Assembly: GCA_951640195.1 (NCBI GenBank)
Contig: OX621169.1
Span: forward strand, 1-64,000
Direction of reading: 5' to 3'
Origin: Porpolomopsis calyptriformis
Taxonomy: Eukaryota; Basidiomycota; Agaricomycetes; Agaricales; Hygrophoraceae
DNA: 64,000 bases
The notes beneath the pieces are model-generated. The model ran no database searches. It saw nothing but the letters and a program-made list of their open reading frames with translations, and had not been told where the DNA came from. Below, one piece after another: positions 35,533 to 47,170 of this stretch (its first letter is position 1; every line of letters begins with the position of its first letter). The position numbers and the translations under genes were made by a program.

Positions 35533-37140
35533 TTAAGATTCCTTGCGATCGCCAATCCTAAGCTTCCCAGAAACCAGCTCCATGATCATCATATTCCGAA
35601 AATCAGCAACATCAGCCTCTTCCAAAACTGAAGGTATAGCCATACCGTTGACCAGCCACTTGAGATATTGACAGGTATACACCCCGCAATCTGTGAACCC
35701 TTTTTGTTGCGGCACGGACATATCTGTTTCGCAATTCCACCCAGAGAGATTATAATTCACCTCAGTGGTGAGATAATCGCTGACAGCCTTTTTCGATGCC
35801 TGTCAGCATTTAATCAGGAACTCTGTGGCTTGAAAATCTCACTTTAATAATGCCTGCCTGGGTCTTCGCATTTCCGCATGCAGTCATACTATCATAGAAC
35901 TCCCAGTGTCGATCCGTGAAGTTCATCCTCAGCAGCAGCCAGTGATTTTGGTTTTGGTTTACGGGGATATAAAGGGACTTCAAGGTTTCCAACGTCTCGT
36001 TGATGGAGGACAAAGCAGCTGCATACCATCCACGTTTGACCTTTTGGCTATTCTTGGTAACCTGTCAGATCGATGGAAGGAAGGAAACATTTGGGAAAAG
36101 GGCTTACCAACTCTGCAGAGAGCAACCTTGTTGCGCCACCATAATCCTTGTGGTCTAGGTTTGATACCTGAGGCCAGAAATATGTCGATATCAGTTTTAC
36201 TTCTTTATCCTTATTCTGAGCCCGACAGAGATCGATGTATGAGCCTAGGATAGAGTCATCCAATTCGGTGCCTGGGTTAAGCTTTTGTAGAGCTTTGTGG
36301 TCAACAAGGGAGGTGGAGCGTGAGCATACCAAGGATGGGTCTGCAAGCAGACGTATCCAAGGCATTGTGGAACGCTCTTTCTTGGAGAAAAAGGCATAGA
36401 TCGGGGTGTCGACAAATTTCAATGGTTTGTTTGCCTCTTTTACACCAAATAGTTAGTCTTCAACAAGCAGAGAAAACGCAATGTCTTACCAGCTGCAATA
36501 GTACTGCTTGGGCATGCTCGCAAAAACACATGGAATTGCCAGGCGTAAAGTCTTCTCTTTTTCTCTGGGAAGCCTAGGTGGTCTTTTGAAATTTCTAGCC
36601 ACCTGGGCAGATAAAGCTGGACACTGGGGGTTTTTAAAGCCCTTTCCCACTCTGCGTGTCAATTAAAATTAAAATCGAAGCATGAATAAATATCTCATTA
36701 CACTCACCATCCAGGGAGGGTGCAGGCATGCCTTCATCCTTCCAGGCACCATATCTCTTAATGAGTTCCATAAAGTCATTGCGGCCCTCTGGGATATGGG
36801 TGCATCCACAGAATGTTCGCCATAGCCATGGGGTGAGGACTTCAGGCGAGTGCAAATTACGCCCCTTCACCCCCTTGAAGTAGTCTTCTATGGCAGCACG
36901 CAACCAAGTGTGGTAGTTGTAGCTATGGTTGTACTGGCCAGTAGCACTTGTATGCCAATACATGTAGTGCGCATCAAAGAGCGCAAGCTCGAATGCTGGG
37001 AGGCCATCATTATGCAATTCGCAGCATATCGTGCCTATCCAGATGAAATTATGTCCAAAGGTCCATTTAGTGAACTCCCTAACAGGGGGGGTTGTCGACT
37101 GATTCCAGAGGCTTTCATCGTTGGCGAAAACTTCAGCCAT
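35533..37140 (-). CDS. Ulp1-like cysteine protease (C48), SUMO/ubiquitin-like peptidase
   Basis: Predicted to cleave SUMO or SUMO-like conjugates. The C-terminal exons show the C48 triad: His in IPVNQNQNHWLLLRMNF, the acidic residue in HWEFYDSM (exon 35810-36013), and Gln and Cys in VPQQKGFTDCGVYTCQYLKW (exon 35533-35760). The preceding exon has the family's usual entry motif, a Leu/Asp-rich LDDSILGSYIDLCRAQN (36048-36422). The N-terminal exon (36634-37140, starting MAEVFANDESLWNQS) has an unrecognised helical region with HNFIWIGTICCELHNDGLP. Ulp1-type proteases are often found in large eukaryotic DNA transposons, which fits the location. No obvious lesion in the catalytic exons. Confidence 0.75.
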
Positions 37141-37331
37141 TCCTTAATTCCAGCTTAAGTTGATTCGCGTACACTAACAGAACCCACACATAAACACTCA
37201 CCTCACAAAGCGACTCTATGTGAGGCTTCGGGGTTTCCTAGAAATCCTTATAGGACTAGCCACCAGTTCACTTTACTTCACTTCTTGCAGCCTTCGTTTG
37301 CCTGTTGATTAAATCAAATCACGACACAGCT

Positions 37332-37478
37332 CATGAAACTCACTGCGTGACCCAAAGCCCTGGGATAACCCACTTATAAGGCTGCGAACAAAGTTTCAGA
37401 GTTGGTTGTGTATAGTAATATAGAACTAACTAGTGCATCTTAGCGCATACATTTGCTGAATTCAAAAAAAAAAAAAAA
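37332..37478 (+). mobile_element. 3' end of a LINE-type retrotransposon, copy A, with poly(A) tail
   Basis: The 3' UTR-like sequence (GAAACTCACTGCGTGACCCA...TTAGCGCATACATTTGCTG) ends in 15 A residues (37464-37478). It matches the longer copy ending at 42025. It is severely 5'-truncated, as usual for LINE insertions. Confidence 0.7.
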
Positions 37479-37545
37479 TCAAATCATGTGAGTCTCTTTT
37501 TCCTTAGCGCCGTTACAACAGACTTTTCATACACGATTAGCCGCA

Positions 37546-40500
37546 ATGCCCCATACACAATCAGTGACTAGCAACTTTCATGGGGATAATTACTCTGATA
37601 GTGATTCCTCCCAAGGCAACCCACCCTCTCCGATGAATATCTCCCCAACCCAAGGCCACACAACCAATCAACCTTCACCACGCTATACCCCTGAACCTAA
37701 TGAAGGTGGTTGGAATCCCAATGATTTCCTGAACATCTCACCTTCTCCCAAAATTTCTGCACGCGGCATAGAGTATGAACAAACAAACAAACATATCTTT
37801 ATGTCTCTTTATTAACATATCATCACCAACTAGCACACAGCCAAACGCCCTCATCCACCAACCACCCCTTACCCAAGCCACCCAGCCTCCTTCTGATCCT
37901 GGCCAAGAGCGCCAAGTAGGTGAACAGACCCACCAGTCAGCTCCATCTCCATCTACCTCCACATCTCAGCCCATCGATCTCACGAAAGACAAGGCTGACT
38001 CACACAGGTATGTATTGGATCTGATCTGTGGCATAGCATAATGACCCACATTCTGTAGTAGTCTAGAGCCATTGTTGGCAGGATTGGAACAGGTGCAAGT
38101 CGGAAACAAACTAACGCTCGCAACATTTGAAAATACCGGCAACCAAGCCACCGCCCCAGCCCAGCCCATTCTTGCATCCAAACCCACCACCCCAGCCAAA
38201 CCCACCGCCCCTGCCAAACCCACTGCCCCTGCCAAACCCACCGCCCCTGCCAAACCCGCCGCCCCTGCCAAACCCGCTGCCCGAGCCCAAACCACCGCCC
38301 CAGCCAAACCCGCCACCACTACCAACCCTACTGCCCCAGCCAAATCCGCCCCCCCAGCCAAATTCGCCCCCCCAGCCAAATCCACCGCCCCTGCCAAACC
38401 TGCCACCCCTGCCAACCCTGCCGCCCCAGCCAAGGATACAGCTAATCAACCTGCTGCTGTGATGCGCGGCAGTATAGCAGAGAACCAGCCCGAGTTCAAT
38501 TTCAACCTCAGTGACTCGGCAAACATTCCATGTACATCATCCTACATTGTTTCTTTGATGAACAGTTGTTGACATTACACACTCTTTTTAAACAAAGCAA
38601 CCAGCTCGAACAGAGGCAAGCCGACATCACCTCCACTTCAGGATGAAAACTTCGGCATTGATCCGATGCTCACAGCATCATCTTCAATCAACAACCATCC
38701 GTTGCCTGCATCCTCCCCCTCCCTGGATCCACCATCTCAACCCAATGCGAAGCATGTGGGTGCAGAGAGGAGGAGTTCGTCAAGTGGAGCGACGAAAAAC
38801 AGACTTCCAACCGTGTGCCCGAGAAGAGGAAGAGGAAGGCTGCTGCAGGTGGCCGTGCAGTGAAGCGACGGCGCTATGGGTTTCACACGTCAACCTGCAT
38901 CACGGATGCACTGCCAGGAAACCCTGGCGAAGACTTTCTCCATTCATTGGAGAACATGGATAAACTGACATCGGAAATGGCATCATCATCTCAAGATGAT
39001 GATGAAGCACAAGGCAAGGGGTCGGCAAAGATGGTAAGAAGAGGGGAGGAAAAATAATTTATTATGAGTCCCACTAATATGCTGCATGTTTTGGATAGTT
39101 TTGCCAATATTGTAGTGATGGTGGGTCATTTGTGGTATGCAGTGAACCAGGGTGTGGTGTCATGCTGTGTGTTTCCTCAGACTCAACTGCGTGTGTCCAG
39201 TGGGATGTTCCTGAGGGAACTCCATGGTACTGCCTGAGGTATTGTCGCCTCAAAAGAATACTTCCCAAGGTTTGGATCTACTTCATGCAAGACAACACCA
39301 CTGATTTTCCTTCTTCAGTATACAATCAACTCACGAATAAAATCATTCTTCCATGGGGGGAGGGTTATAACTCCCCTCCTCTACATCCACATATACACAT
39401 GTGAGGCAAGAATGGTCAAAGAGACACTAACTGCCCCGAATATCGCAGGGCGATTGCAAGACTTTTACAAGCACAAGCAGGATGACCAGGTGAGGGACGT
39501 TTCCTCGAATGACCGAGCGATTTAGGCTTATAGTATTCTATAAACAGCTCCGGACTATATACGTTTACTTGAATAATGGACACACTCTCAAAACATTGCG
39601 CTCACAAGCGGCGGAGTGGATAAAGCGATTCCCAAACTCAGTAGTCCTTGTCGTCCTTGAAGGCCATACTACAGTTCAAACAGGGGAATTAGTCTACGCA
39701 TTCCCAGGGGCCAAAACCAACCGCCACGCCCACATCACCGAAGTAAGTAGTTGTTGGAGGACTTCATAAGAAGATGCTATCGTCGAACTGGAACTGAACC
39801 AGAACCGGTTTCCCCAGATTCTACGCGCTACTATGCAGGATGCATATGATCCCGTGTTTATACAGAACCCATCAATAAAGGGCTTGATTGCCCTGTGCTG
39901 TGGGCACACATTTCACCATGAGGGAAGTCTACAGTCATGGAAGTCCCTGGTTGAAAGGTATGCAGGATTTCCCTCTTCCCCTTCCCCTTTGTGACTTCTG
40001 CCCAACAATCAATAAACCGTTTTATCCCTCCTTCTAGTAATATCTTCACTTGGGTCATTGGATTCTCCGCAAAGGTGTTATCGCCTATCAAAGTTACATC
40101 TGCATTGCCGTTATTCGTTGAGCTGGCATTCCTTCAGCAAGAGAAGAACGTGCAGGATGTGGAGGAAGCGCTGCATTGGTCATTTGACCGAGTAGACATC
40201 CTCTCACACACACCCGTCCTGCTCATTCGTGCATGGAAGGGATCGGAATCGGAATCAGGAGGTGACATTTCCGTCACGCAATTCGCGCTCTCCAACGAGG
40301 ACTGCCCATGGGGATTGGATCCTCCAGCATGTCCGACATGTGGTGTGGGCTGTTTTGTAACGTCAAGCATGCTTGATAAGAAGGGCGATTGGTGCCGCCT
40401 TTCATGTGGATTCTGCAAGTCGCGTGTGCAGAAGGTTCGTCGACCTAACTTTGTACAGGACTGTGACAAAAAGCACTTGCGGCCATACAAGTACTGTATT

Positions 40501-40587
40501 TTGCCATTCCCTGTGCCACCTGACGCCTGGGCACATGCTAAGTGGAAGGAAGGTGGAAGGAAGAAGGTGGGCGAAACCCAGTCAACA
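37546..40587 (+). CDS. Pro/Ala-rich protein with Cys-rich (PHD/ADD-like) zinc finger
   Basis: A multi-exon gene starting MPHTQSVTSNFHGDNYS. Exons to 38,520 are Ser/Pro-rich and then Ala-Lys-Pro repeats (AKPTAPAKPTAPAK). Next comes a basic nuclear-signal-like stretch (PEKRKRKAAAGGRAVKRRR, about 38,815). The exon after an intron near 39,100 carries FCQYCSDGGSFVVCSEPGCG and WYCLRYCRLKRILPK, a cysteine pattern like PHD or ADD chromatin-reader fingers. Downstream exons (39,509-40,587) read FPNSVVLVVLEGHTTVQTGE, CCGHTFHHEGSLQSWKSLVE and PPACPTCGVGCFVTSSML, ending at TGA near 40587. The last part resembles uncharacterised proteins I associate with basidiomycete repeats, but I cannot name the family. 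Some exon joins are provisional. Confidence 0.55.
38180..38430 (+). repeat. 18-bp tandem repeat coding for Ala-Lys-Pro units
   Basis: About 13 imperfect copies of an 18-bp unit resembling CCCACCGCCCCTGCCAAA encode P-T/A-A-P-A-K. It lies inside the Pro/Ala-rich gene. The opposite strand gives a long Gly-rich shadow ORF. Confidence 0.85.
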
Positions 40588-40589
40588 TG

Positions 40590-41524
40590 AGTGGTGTGGA
40601 CCTGCCCATGTATACGACTATATTGTACCACATCTTCCTTTGATACAAGTTGCCTCCTGAGCATGGGGCAGTGTTCGATAGTATCCTCTGTGTGATCAAC
40701 AGATAAGACCTTCCTTCGTTGCAAGCCTGAGCATCATCTTTTACAAGCTTCTTCCAAGTTCAGTGCGGCAGAGGCCAGCATTTATTGGTCAAAATCTGGT
40801 ATTTATATATCGGTGGTATGTTGTTCGCAATACGGTATTAGGCCCTGCCTATTCGCCCACACCCATCCTCATTCCCGCCGTTGACTCTGATCCGCACCTT
40901 GCCTGTTCCTTCTCATTCACGATCAATCTTTCTCCTCTCCCGTCATGTATTTGGATAGTATTCTCGGCTACTGCAGCTTAGTAGGCCAAGTCATCGATAC
41001 TGATTAACTGAACTAGAACTGAACTGGGACTGGAGGCAAAGAAAGAAAGGAACGTTAATCGAAACATTCCTTTCTACAGCCTTTCTACAGAAATGTGTGT
41101 CACGTTGCCCTGGAGTCATTCACTGGGCTGTAGCCAACTAGGGAGAAAATCCCTGGTTGGGCTCGAGAGGTCAAAATCCATCACCGGTGGGTCTCTGAGA
41201 AAGGCAGAGCGTACCCATCCATGTTGTTACCACGTCGGTGCAGTGGTTAGTGTCCATGTGTGTGTGCAGCTGGGTGTGATCCCCACCTGTACCCTTTAGG
41301 GAGGTCGTAATGACCAACTCTGCTATTGGACTGTATCTAGCTGGGAGGTCTTTGGACCACTGGTTTCTTTGCCACACCAATTAGGGAGACTTACGTCGAC
41401 CTGGTCCAGGTAGTACACCTATAGGGGAGATGCTACATCGCTGAGGGCCACACACACGTCAAGAAGCATTGCTTTACTGCACTCAGGGTGCCCACAAGGG
41501 ACCCTTTAGACGGGTTACAAACGT
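40590..41524. other. No protein gene; weak tRNA-like (SINE-head-like) segment at 41228-41292
   Basis: GGTGCAGTGGTTAGTG followed about 35 bp later by GGGTGTGATCCCCACC resembles the A and B boxes of a tRNA-derived SINE promoter. The cloverleaf is poor, so it is not a functional tRNA. Otherwise nothing is recognised. Confidence 0.3.
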
Positions 41525-42025
41525 GAGAACACATAATACAAGAGTGCCCGCAATGCGACGAACACCAAAACCTCCTCCGGAAAGCATCAAGAAATATCTC
41601 ACTGCCAGAGATCGTGGGTACAGAAAAAGGCGTAGACGCCCTCGCCACGTTCATACTCAAATCTGGAGCGTTCACCAAGACAGGCAGACCCTATGCCAAA
41701 CCCAAACCCCCCACATTCGATGAAGAACCCACAGTCCCAGTCCAACAGGATAACGACACAACTGAGGGCAACCTAGCCCAGGAAGGCCAATCTATGGCCA
41801 CATCCCCAAATGCCGAAAATGGTGCAACTCAAGCACAATAAGAAAACACCCAACTCAACCCACAAATCACGAAACTCACTGCGTCACCCAAAGCCCCAGG
41901 GATTGACCCCCTCATATGTATATAAACAAAGTAGCAGGGCTGGTCATAGATAACCAGCCACCGCGTCTTAGCACGTATGTTTGCTTGTTGCGGTATATAA
42001 ATGCTGAATACAAAAAAAAAAAAAA
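41525..42025 (+). mobile_element. 3' end of a LINE-type retrotransposon, copy B: ORF2 C-terminus, 3' UTR and poly(A)
   Basis: From about 41530 the frame reads HIIQECPQCDEHQNLLRKAS, then LPEIVGTEKGVDALATFI and GAFTKTGRPYAKPKPP, stopping at TAA 41839-41841. This is how the RNase H end of fungal non-LTR retrotransposon polyproteins looks (HxxxxCPxC, then LGTxKGxxAL and FTKTGRP). The UTR matches copy A at 37332-37478 and ends in 14 A residues (42012-42025). It is 5'-truncated and non-autonomous. Confidence 0.75.
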
Positions 42026-42120
42026 TGTGTGTCATGTGAGTCTAAGTTGAAGCCCACTGTGAGTTGCAAAGTCGTCAAGTACTACCCATTCTTAAAGTGA
42101 AATGCCTGTGAGAGGAACCC

Positions 42121-43801
42121 CACAAGTTCCACAACAAATGCATTGACTCATGGCTAACATTAAAGGATTTGCTACGCAGTAACACATTGTTGGAAGCTTC
42201 TGGCATACCGATCCAGACCAACATCCTCCTCCTCCCTCGCCTCCAAGCTGCAATTGACATCAAGCAGCATCCAGACTATGACCCAACTGAAGGGCAGGCA
42301 TTTTTGCCCTATAATCAGCCTCCTCCGGTAGGGGATATATCATATATGATGGGAGCCAACAATCTCGATGGTAAGGCAGAAATATCATAACTATTAAATG
42401 AAAACATAACATTCCTATACAGGACATCCAGGAGATACATGCTGGGGAACAAAGAAAGCCAACCTCTTACCAATGATCACAGGTACGAACATACTGGCCA
42501 ATAAGGGACTAAACCCCCCCCTTTCCCCCCTGCATGTAAGGAAGAGTATTCCCTCCGTCAAAGGTCACCCTCGAACAACTTCAACTGTGAAGAGGTCAAA
42601 GAAATCAAGCCACAAGCATCGCAGGGAGCGACGGCAGGAAGCATCCCTCCACACGATAAAAGTGGGATGCGTCAAGCCTACCAACGTCAGACTGAAACAC
42701 ATCGCGTCATCCACCCCAATATCAACCACGGTAGCAATAGAGACCCTTCCTGTGACTGGCCCTGGGTTCACAGCTCTGCGGTCAGAGAAGAGCAAGAGGA
42801 TTGAGATAAAGGAGTATTCTCTGGAGGATGTGTTGAGAAACGCACCCCAATTTGGGTTTAGAATCCAGGAATGGGATGGCATGTAGGTCAATTTTTACCC
42901 AATCAAACAAGATTCTCGATCTGATTCAGTGAAAATGTACTGCTAGTCGTGCGACGCCAATCCTCGATTCTGAGGGGCGTGTGGTAGCTCTTCTAGGTAG
43001 ACATCCCCAGTCTCCTGAATGGGAAATCATACACAATGAGGCTGCCCAAAGAATCTCAGAAGCTCGGGGGCTTTGTGAATTTTCTGCAAAGGATGCATCC
43101 CACTGCCGGTGCCGCTCTCCATCCCTCGCCTGCGGTTTTTCATTCGGAGGAGGACAAAAAGTACAGTATACTTTTCCTCTGCCGCTATGTTATTTTAATC
43201 ACGATCTTGGAACATTTTCGTAAAGGTTCCAGGAAATCTTGGCCTTACATATAACAATCACGCGGTCATGACGGATTTGATACAATGCTCTGCCATCCAA
43301 AGGATAGCAGGGTTCTCGAACGGGCTGTTTGCAGCTTGGGCACCACGCCTGTACAAGTACTACTCTACCACGATGTCGGGGCTCCTAGGCCACCATCCAC
43401 AGCTTAGGATGAACTTCAAAAATAGCGTCTGGAGTGCTATGACCTTCAACTTTGGTCCTAAGACAATATGTCTGCCTCATCGCGACTTCTCGAACCTTGC
43501 CTTTGGGTAGTGTGCTATTACTGCGTTAGGAGACTTTGATCCGAAAAAAGGAGGCCACCTTTTACTTTGGGATATTAAGTTGGCGATAGAGTTTCCCCCC
43601 GGTTCCACGGTGCTTATTCCTTCCACAATATTCTGTCACTCCAACACCAAGGTGCAGGCACACGAGACCCATGTTTCGTGTACACAATATGCAGCTGGAG
43701 GGCTGTTCAGATGGGTCGAGCATGGATATCGGACAGCGAATGATTTCATGATGCAGGATCCGATTGGGAAACTAGCCTGCGACTTGCAATCCTCCCCATG
43801 A
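42121..43801 (+). pseudogene. TET/JBP-like dioxygenase, copy 2, with a premature stop
   Basis: Predicted nuclear Fe(II)/2OG dioxygenase of the basidiomycete TET/JBP group, which oxidises methylated bases. The first exon reads LLRSNTLLEASGIPIQTNIL and LPYNQPPPVGDISYMMGANN. The second (42422-42882) holds a Lys/Arg-rich stretch (KRSKKSSHKHRRERRQ). Later exons give ILDSEGRVVALLGRHPQSPE, CGFSFGGGQK and the core: HxD in GPKTICLPHRDFSNLAFG, then CAITALGDFDPKKGGHLLLW, LAIEFPPGSTVLIPS and distal His in FCHSNTKVQAHETH, ending with YAAGGLFRWVEHGYRT. TAG at 43508-43510 stands between LAFG and CAIT, where the family has Trp. A 23-bp intron would be needed to escape it, which is too short. The copy is therefore probably inactive, although the rest is well preserved. 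Confidence 0.8.
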
Positions 43802-45316
43802 TGGAAGAGGGCATCGGAACTTTTCTCTACCTATTCAGAGCTAAGAGGGGTAAGCAACTTTCCATACTGCGACTCTTGCATGGCTCCGTTACACAACAAC
43901 AACTTTTTCAGGAATCTCCCTCCAGTTCATAGCAGCATGTCTACTGTATAGAAGCTATGTCGCAGTGAAATATGTTTAGATTTTGATTTTGTACAAAGCT
44001 ACTTCTTCATTGTAAGTATGGAACGCAAGATTTTCCTGCTAAGAAAACTTTAAATGCTGTCAATCCGTCAATCTATGACATGCTGAGGTAAAGGACCTTG
44101 GGTACACTGTATGATATTTACTGTTTGAAGTATAGTAATACATGACAATCCAAACAGAAAAAAAAAAAACCTACACCTTCGCGCTCACGCGAGTATGAGA
44201 GACGCGCCCCGATCAAACGATTGAGCTGAACCCACTCCTTTCGTTTCTGACCATATCGATGATGAAACTTTGTGGGAAAGTTAGCGCGAAGGAGAATCCC
44301 ACGTTTAAAAAAAACTCACCAGAACAATTTGTGGGAAACGCGGATAAAAAATCGCGCGGCACGGACGGTGAGTGTTTTGAGGAAATGGGCTGGGTCCGAA
44401 GGATTTTTACGCGTGACAAATGGCTTGGGGGGATGCTCCGGGAGATGGATGTTAAGAATGTCACCTCCAGCTAAGTAGAGGTTGCATTGATTGAACTGAA
44501 TGGCGGACATGGCGGCGGTGAAGCGGGATAGGGCAGCGCAAGAAAGAAAGGTGGTGTGTAATAGAAAAAAAAAGACTTGCTCACTGTACTCTTTGCAATG
44601 TCCCTGCATTGTATGAATGTATGCACTTCGAGTTTCATTGAGGTAGTGATATTCTCATCCTAATACTCCCTTGATAAACTTGAGCCTGTTATGTCCCGTA
44701 CAGCTTGTAGTTGAGGAGGAAAGTGTCTGATTCCGTTAGCCAAGTAGGTTCCATGCATCTTTGGCTGTAGTGTCTGCACTTTACACAGTGATCAGCATGA
44801 GCACGAAGAGTTGACGAATGACTTGATGCCTAGAAGTTAGAGTTGTAGCCATTCTTTAGTGCGTTTCACTGCAATCAGGGTGCTGGTTGAAGTTTGAGTG
44901 ATTGCCTGAGTTAGTCATTCACTCGTGCCCACTTCAACACAAAGCAGCAATTGAATGACCATCCAGCTCACAAGTATCGGCTTCGAAACTCACTGAGAGA
45001 CCTCCAGGTTAACCTAGAGATTGGTTGGTTCACCATGCAAGGCTAATTCAATAGCAATCTGCAACTCAAGCTCAAATAACCATTACAATGAAAAGAAATT
45101 AAATTTGGAGATTAAAGCGAGGTATCTGAATTAAATAAAGGGAATGAAAGCATACGAGAGTATACGTGCATGAGTATGATTGAGTGTGTGAGAGTGTATC
45201 TAGGAGAACATATGTGCGAGGAGCGCCGTGCGTATGAAAGCATATGTAAAAGAGCGGTGGATGTGAGAGCATATGTACGAGAGCGGTTATTCAAAGGACA
45301 TACATGCGGATTGGGA
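43802..45316. other. No recognisable gene
   Basis: Contains an A-rich run at about 44158-44170 and simple purine-rich sequence near 45,140-45,300. ORFs of 60-100 codons overlap one another on both strands without family resemblance. Confidence 0.5.
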
Positions 45317-46414
45317 TTACAGTCTGAGAGACATCAAGGAGATGCTTATATTAGTGAGCTCGCAGTCGTCGTTCATCGCTGCTGCTTTTGCTGCCGCTTT
45401 TTCGTCTTCGGCTTCCTGCAGCATCTGTTCAAGCGATGCACCAAAAAGGGGTGCCTTACCAGCTTTTGCCTTGGGGAGACCTTCCGGAATGTAGTAACGA
45501 CAGAATCTATTGCAAAGGTGATCATCAGTGAAATGTTGAAAACAGGCCCCTATGTTGCTGCCAGCGAAGAGGTTTCCGGAGAGTTCACTAAATATCATTC
45601 CATGAGTGAAATTGATGTGAGAGCATGCAACAAAATTTATGGGGCTGCTATGATTTGGGGATCAGAAAGTAGTGATGTACCACCTATTCTCAGGAAATAA
45701 TCAGAATGCGGAATCAGTTAAATGCGAAAACAAACCTTGAACATCTGAAACGAAAGCCAACTTTTGAGTCTTCAAATATTGAACATGCTGAGTGAAGGCA
45801 AGAAATTCGCCTATCTGTTGTCGCTCAAGGTTGTTGGGGTGGGAAAGAGGAGAGCTACGGTCGTTATTGATGTACTTGAGAAACTCGCCGTCAGTGTCCT
45901 CATCAATACACTCCTCAATCAAGAAAGTATGCCGCTCTTTATCGTCTGCAACGGCTAGGGCTACCTGAACGAAATGCAATCGAGGAATCGGGAATGATGG
46001 AGGACCGCGTTGTGCATTCTCCTGCTCCACAAAGTCATACACGAGTTGCATCAAAGCTGCACCCCATGTCGCACAGTACGACTCTACCGCCAACTTCTTT
46101 AATTGGGTATGGCTATTATAAACAATGCGGGATGGTGCACGACCGAGCGCCCCATCAGCATCATGATAAAAGCATTGCTTGACGCACACTTTTGTGGAGG
46201 ATGAAGTTGACTGGAAGATAGGGATATTCGTATGACCAATGTGTGCAACTTTGAAGGCGCCGGCCTTTGGTTTCATCTTCGGATTGAATGCGATTGTAGC
46301 TCGAATGGGGGGTTCTTTTGGCACACCGTCGGCGCCTTGAGCATGGGCAACAATGTCGTGGTATTTTGAAACGGCCATAACACGAGCTGTGCAATTGAAG
46401 GTTCGCGTGTTCAC
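45317..46414 (-). CDS. Alpha-kinase domain protein
   Basis: Predicted atypical Ser/Thr kinase of the MHCK/eEF2-kinase type. The first exon (45701-46414, starting MNTRTFNCTARVMAV) carries the nucleotide-binding Lys region (SSSTKVCVKQCFYHD), the hinge-like HTFLIEECIDEDTDGEFLKY and the catalytic FVSDVQG. After an intron, GTSLLSDPQII reads as the family's metal-site loop (usually TDPQI). A Cys-rich end, DHLCNRFCRYY, matches the structural zinc site that closes alpha-kinase domains. Between SDPQII and LSGNLFAGSN the frame changes near 45,600-45,640, so a further intron or a lesion lies there. Basidiomycetes have expanded this family, often as single-domain proteins. The substrate is unknown. Confidence 0.65.
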
Positions 46415-47170
46415 TAGTCTTCAATTTAGCCATGTACACTTGCGCACCGTACTTTAATCTTATGTTGCTATACTAGGTGTACCCAAGGCCCTTTACCTCA
46501 GCATGTCGTAGATTGACAGCATTTAAAGTTTTCTTAGCAGGCAAGTCTTGCGTTCCATAATACAGGCTATCGATAACATTAGCAAACCTTTGCCAAAATG
46601 AGACTGTTGGAAGGAAGGGAAGGGAAATCAACGAAAAACAGTAACTAAATCACTCAATCACCCCCTTACATCTTTTCAGTGATGAAAATTTCTAGTTACT
46701 GAAAAACAATACCACAGAGTAGGTTTGTAGGTGCGAATCATTAGCAAATTGGAAAACTTACATTTAGCTAAGGCGGCAGCTGACTAGTCTACATTAAATT
46801 GACTTCACCATGCCCAAAGTACATCTAATCATTGCATGATCACCACGAATCAGTGCCAGTTGATCTGTTTATCAGTAAATTTCAGTTACGAATGCTGTAA
46901 TACAATGAGAAAGTCGCTACTATTCAAATGAGAAAAAGAGACCTTCGGTGATAAAATTTCATCGATTTTAGTTCCAATGGAGATGACCTCAACATCTCAC
47001 TTGATTTTATGGTTCATCCTTCTTTTATAATTACACTCACGATTGTCCAAACTGCCTCTTTTGAAGTGCGCAGCCAAGCATAAGTTATGCTTGGCTCAAT
47101 TTGAACACCTACCAAATATAGGATCAACAAACATTCACAAGTTCCGAAAGCACTACCGAATCCGAATCCA
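46415..47170. other. Intergenic, no feature seen
   Basis: AT-rich sequence between the alpha-kinase and the first copy of the three-member family. No exon or repeat recognised. Confidence 0.5.

Noticed and set aside
38111..38449. Long Gly-rich minus-strand ORF
   Set aside because: It is the complement of the CCN-rich Ala-Lys-Pro coding repeat. Its openness follows from base composition.
43508..43530. Reading the TAG in TET/JBP copy 2 as the start of an intron
   Set aside because: The only in-frame removal would be a 23-bp intron that also deletes the conserved CAITAL residues, far below the ~50-bp introns here.
45170..45700. 176-codon plus-strand ORF over purine-rich repeats
   Set aside because: It overlaps the alpha-kinase 3' exon on the opposite strand, and its first part is simple GAGAG/TATG-rich sequence.
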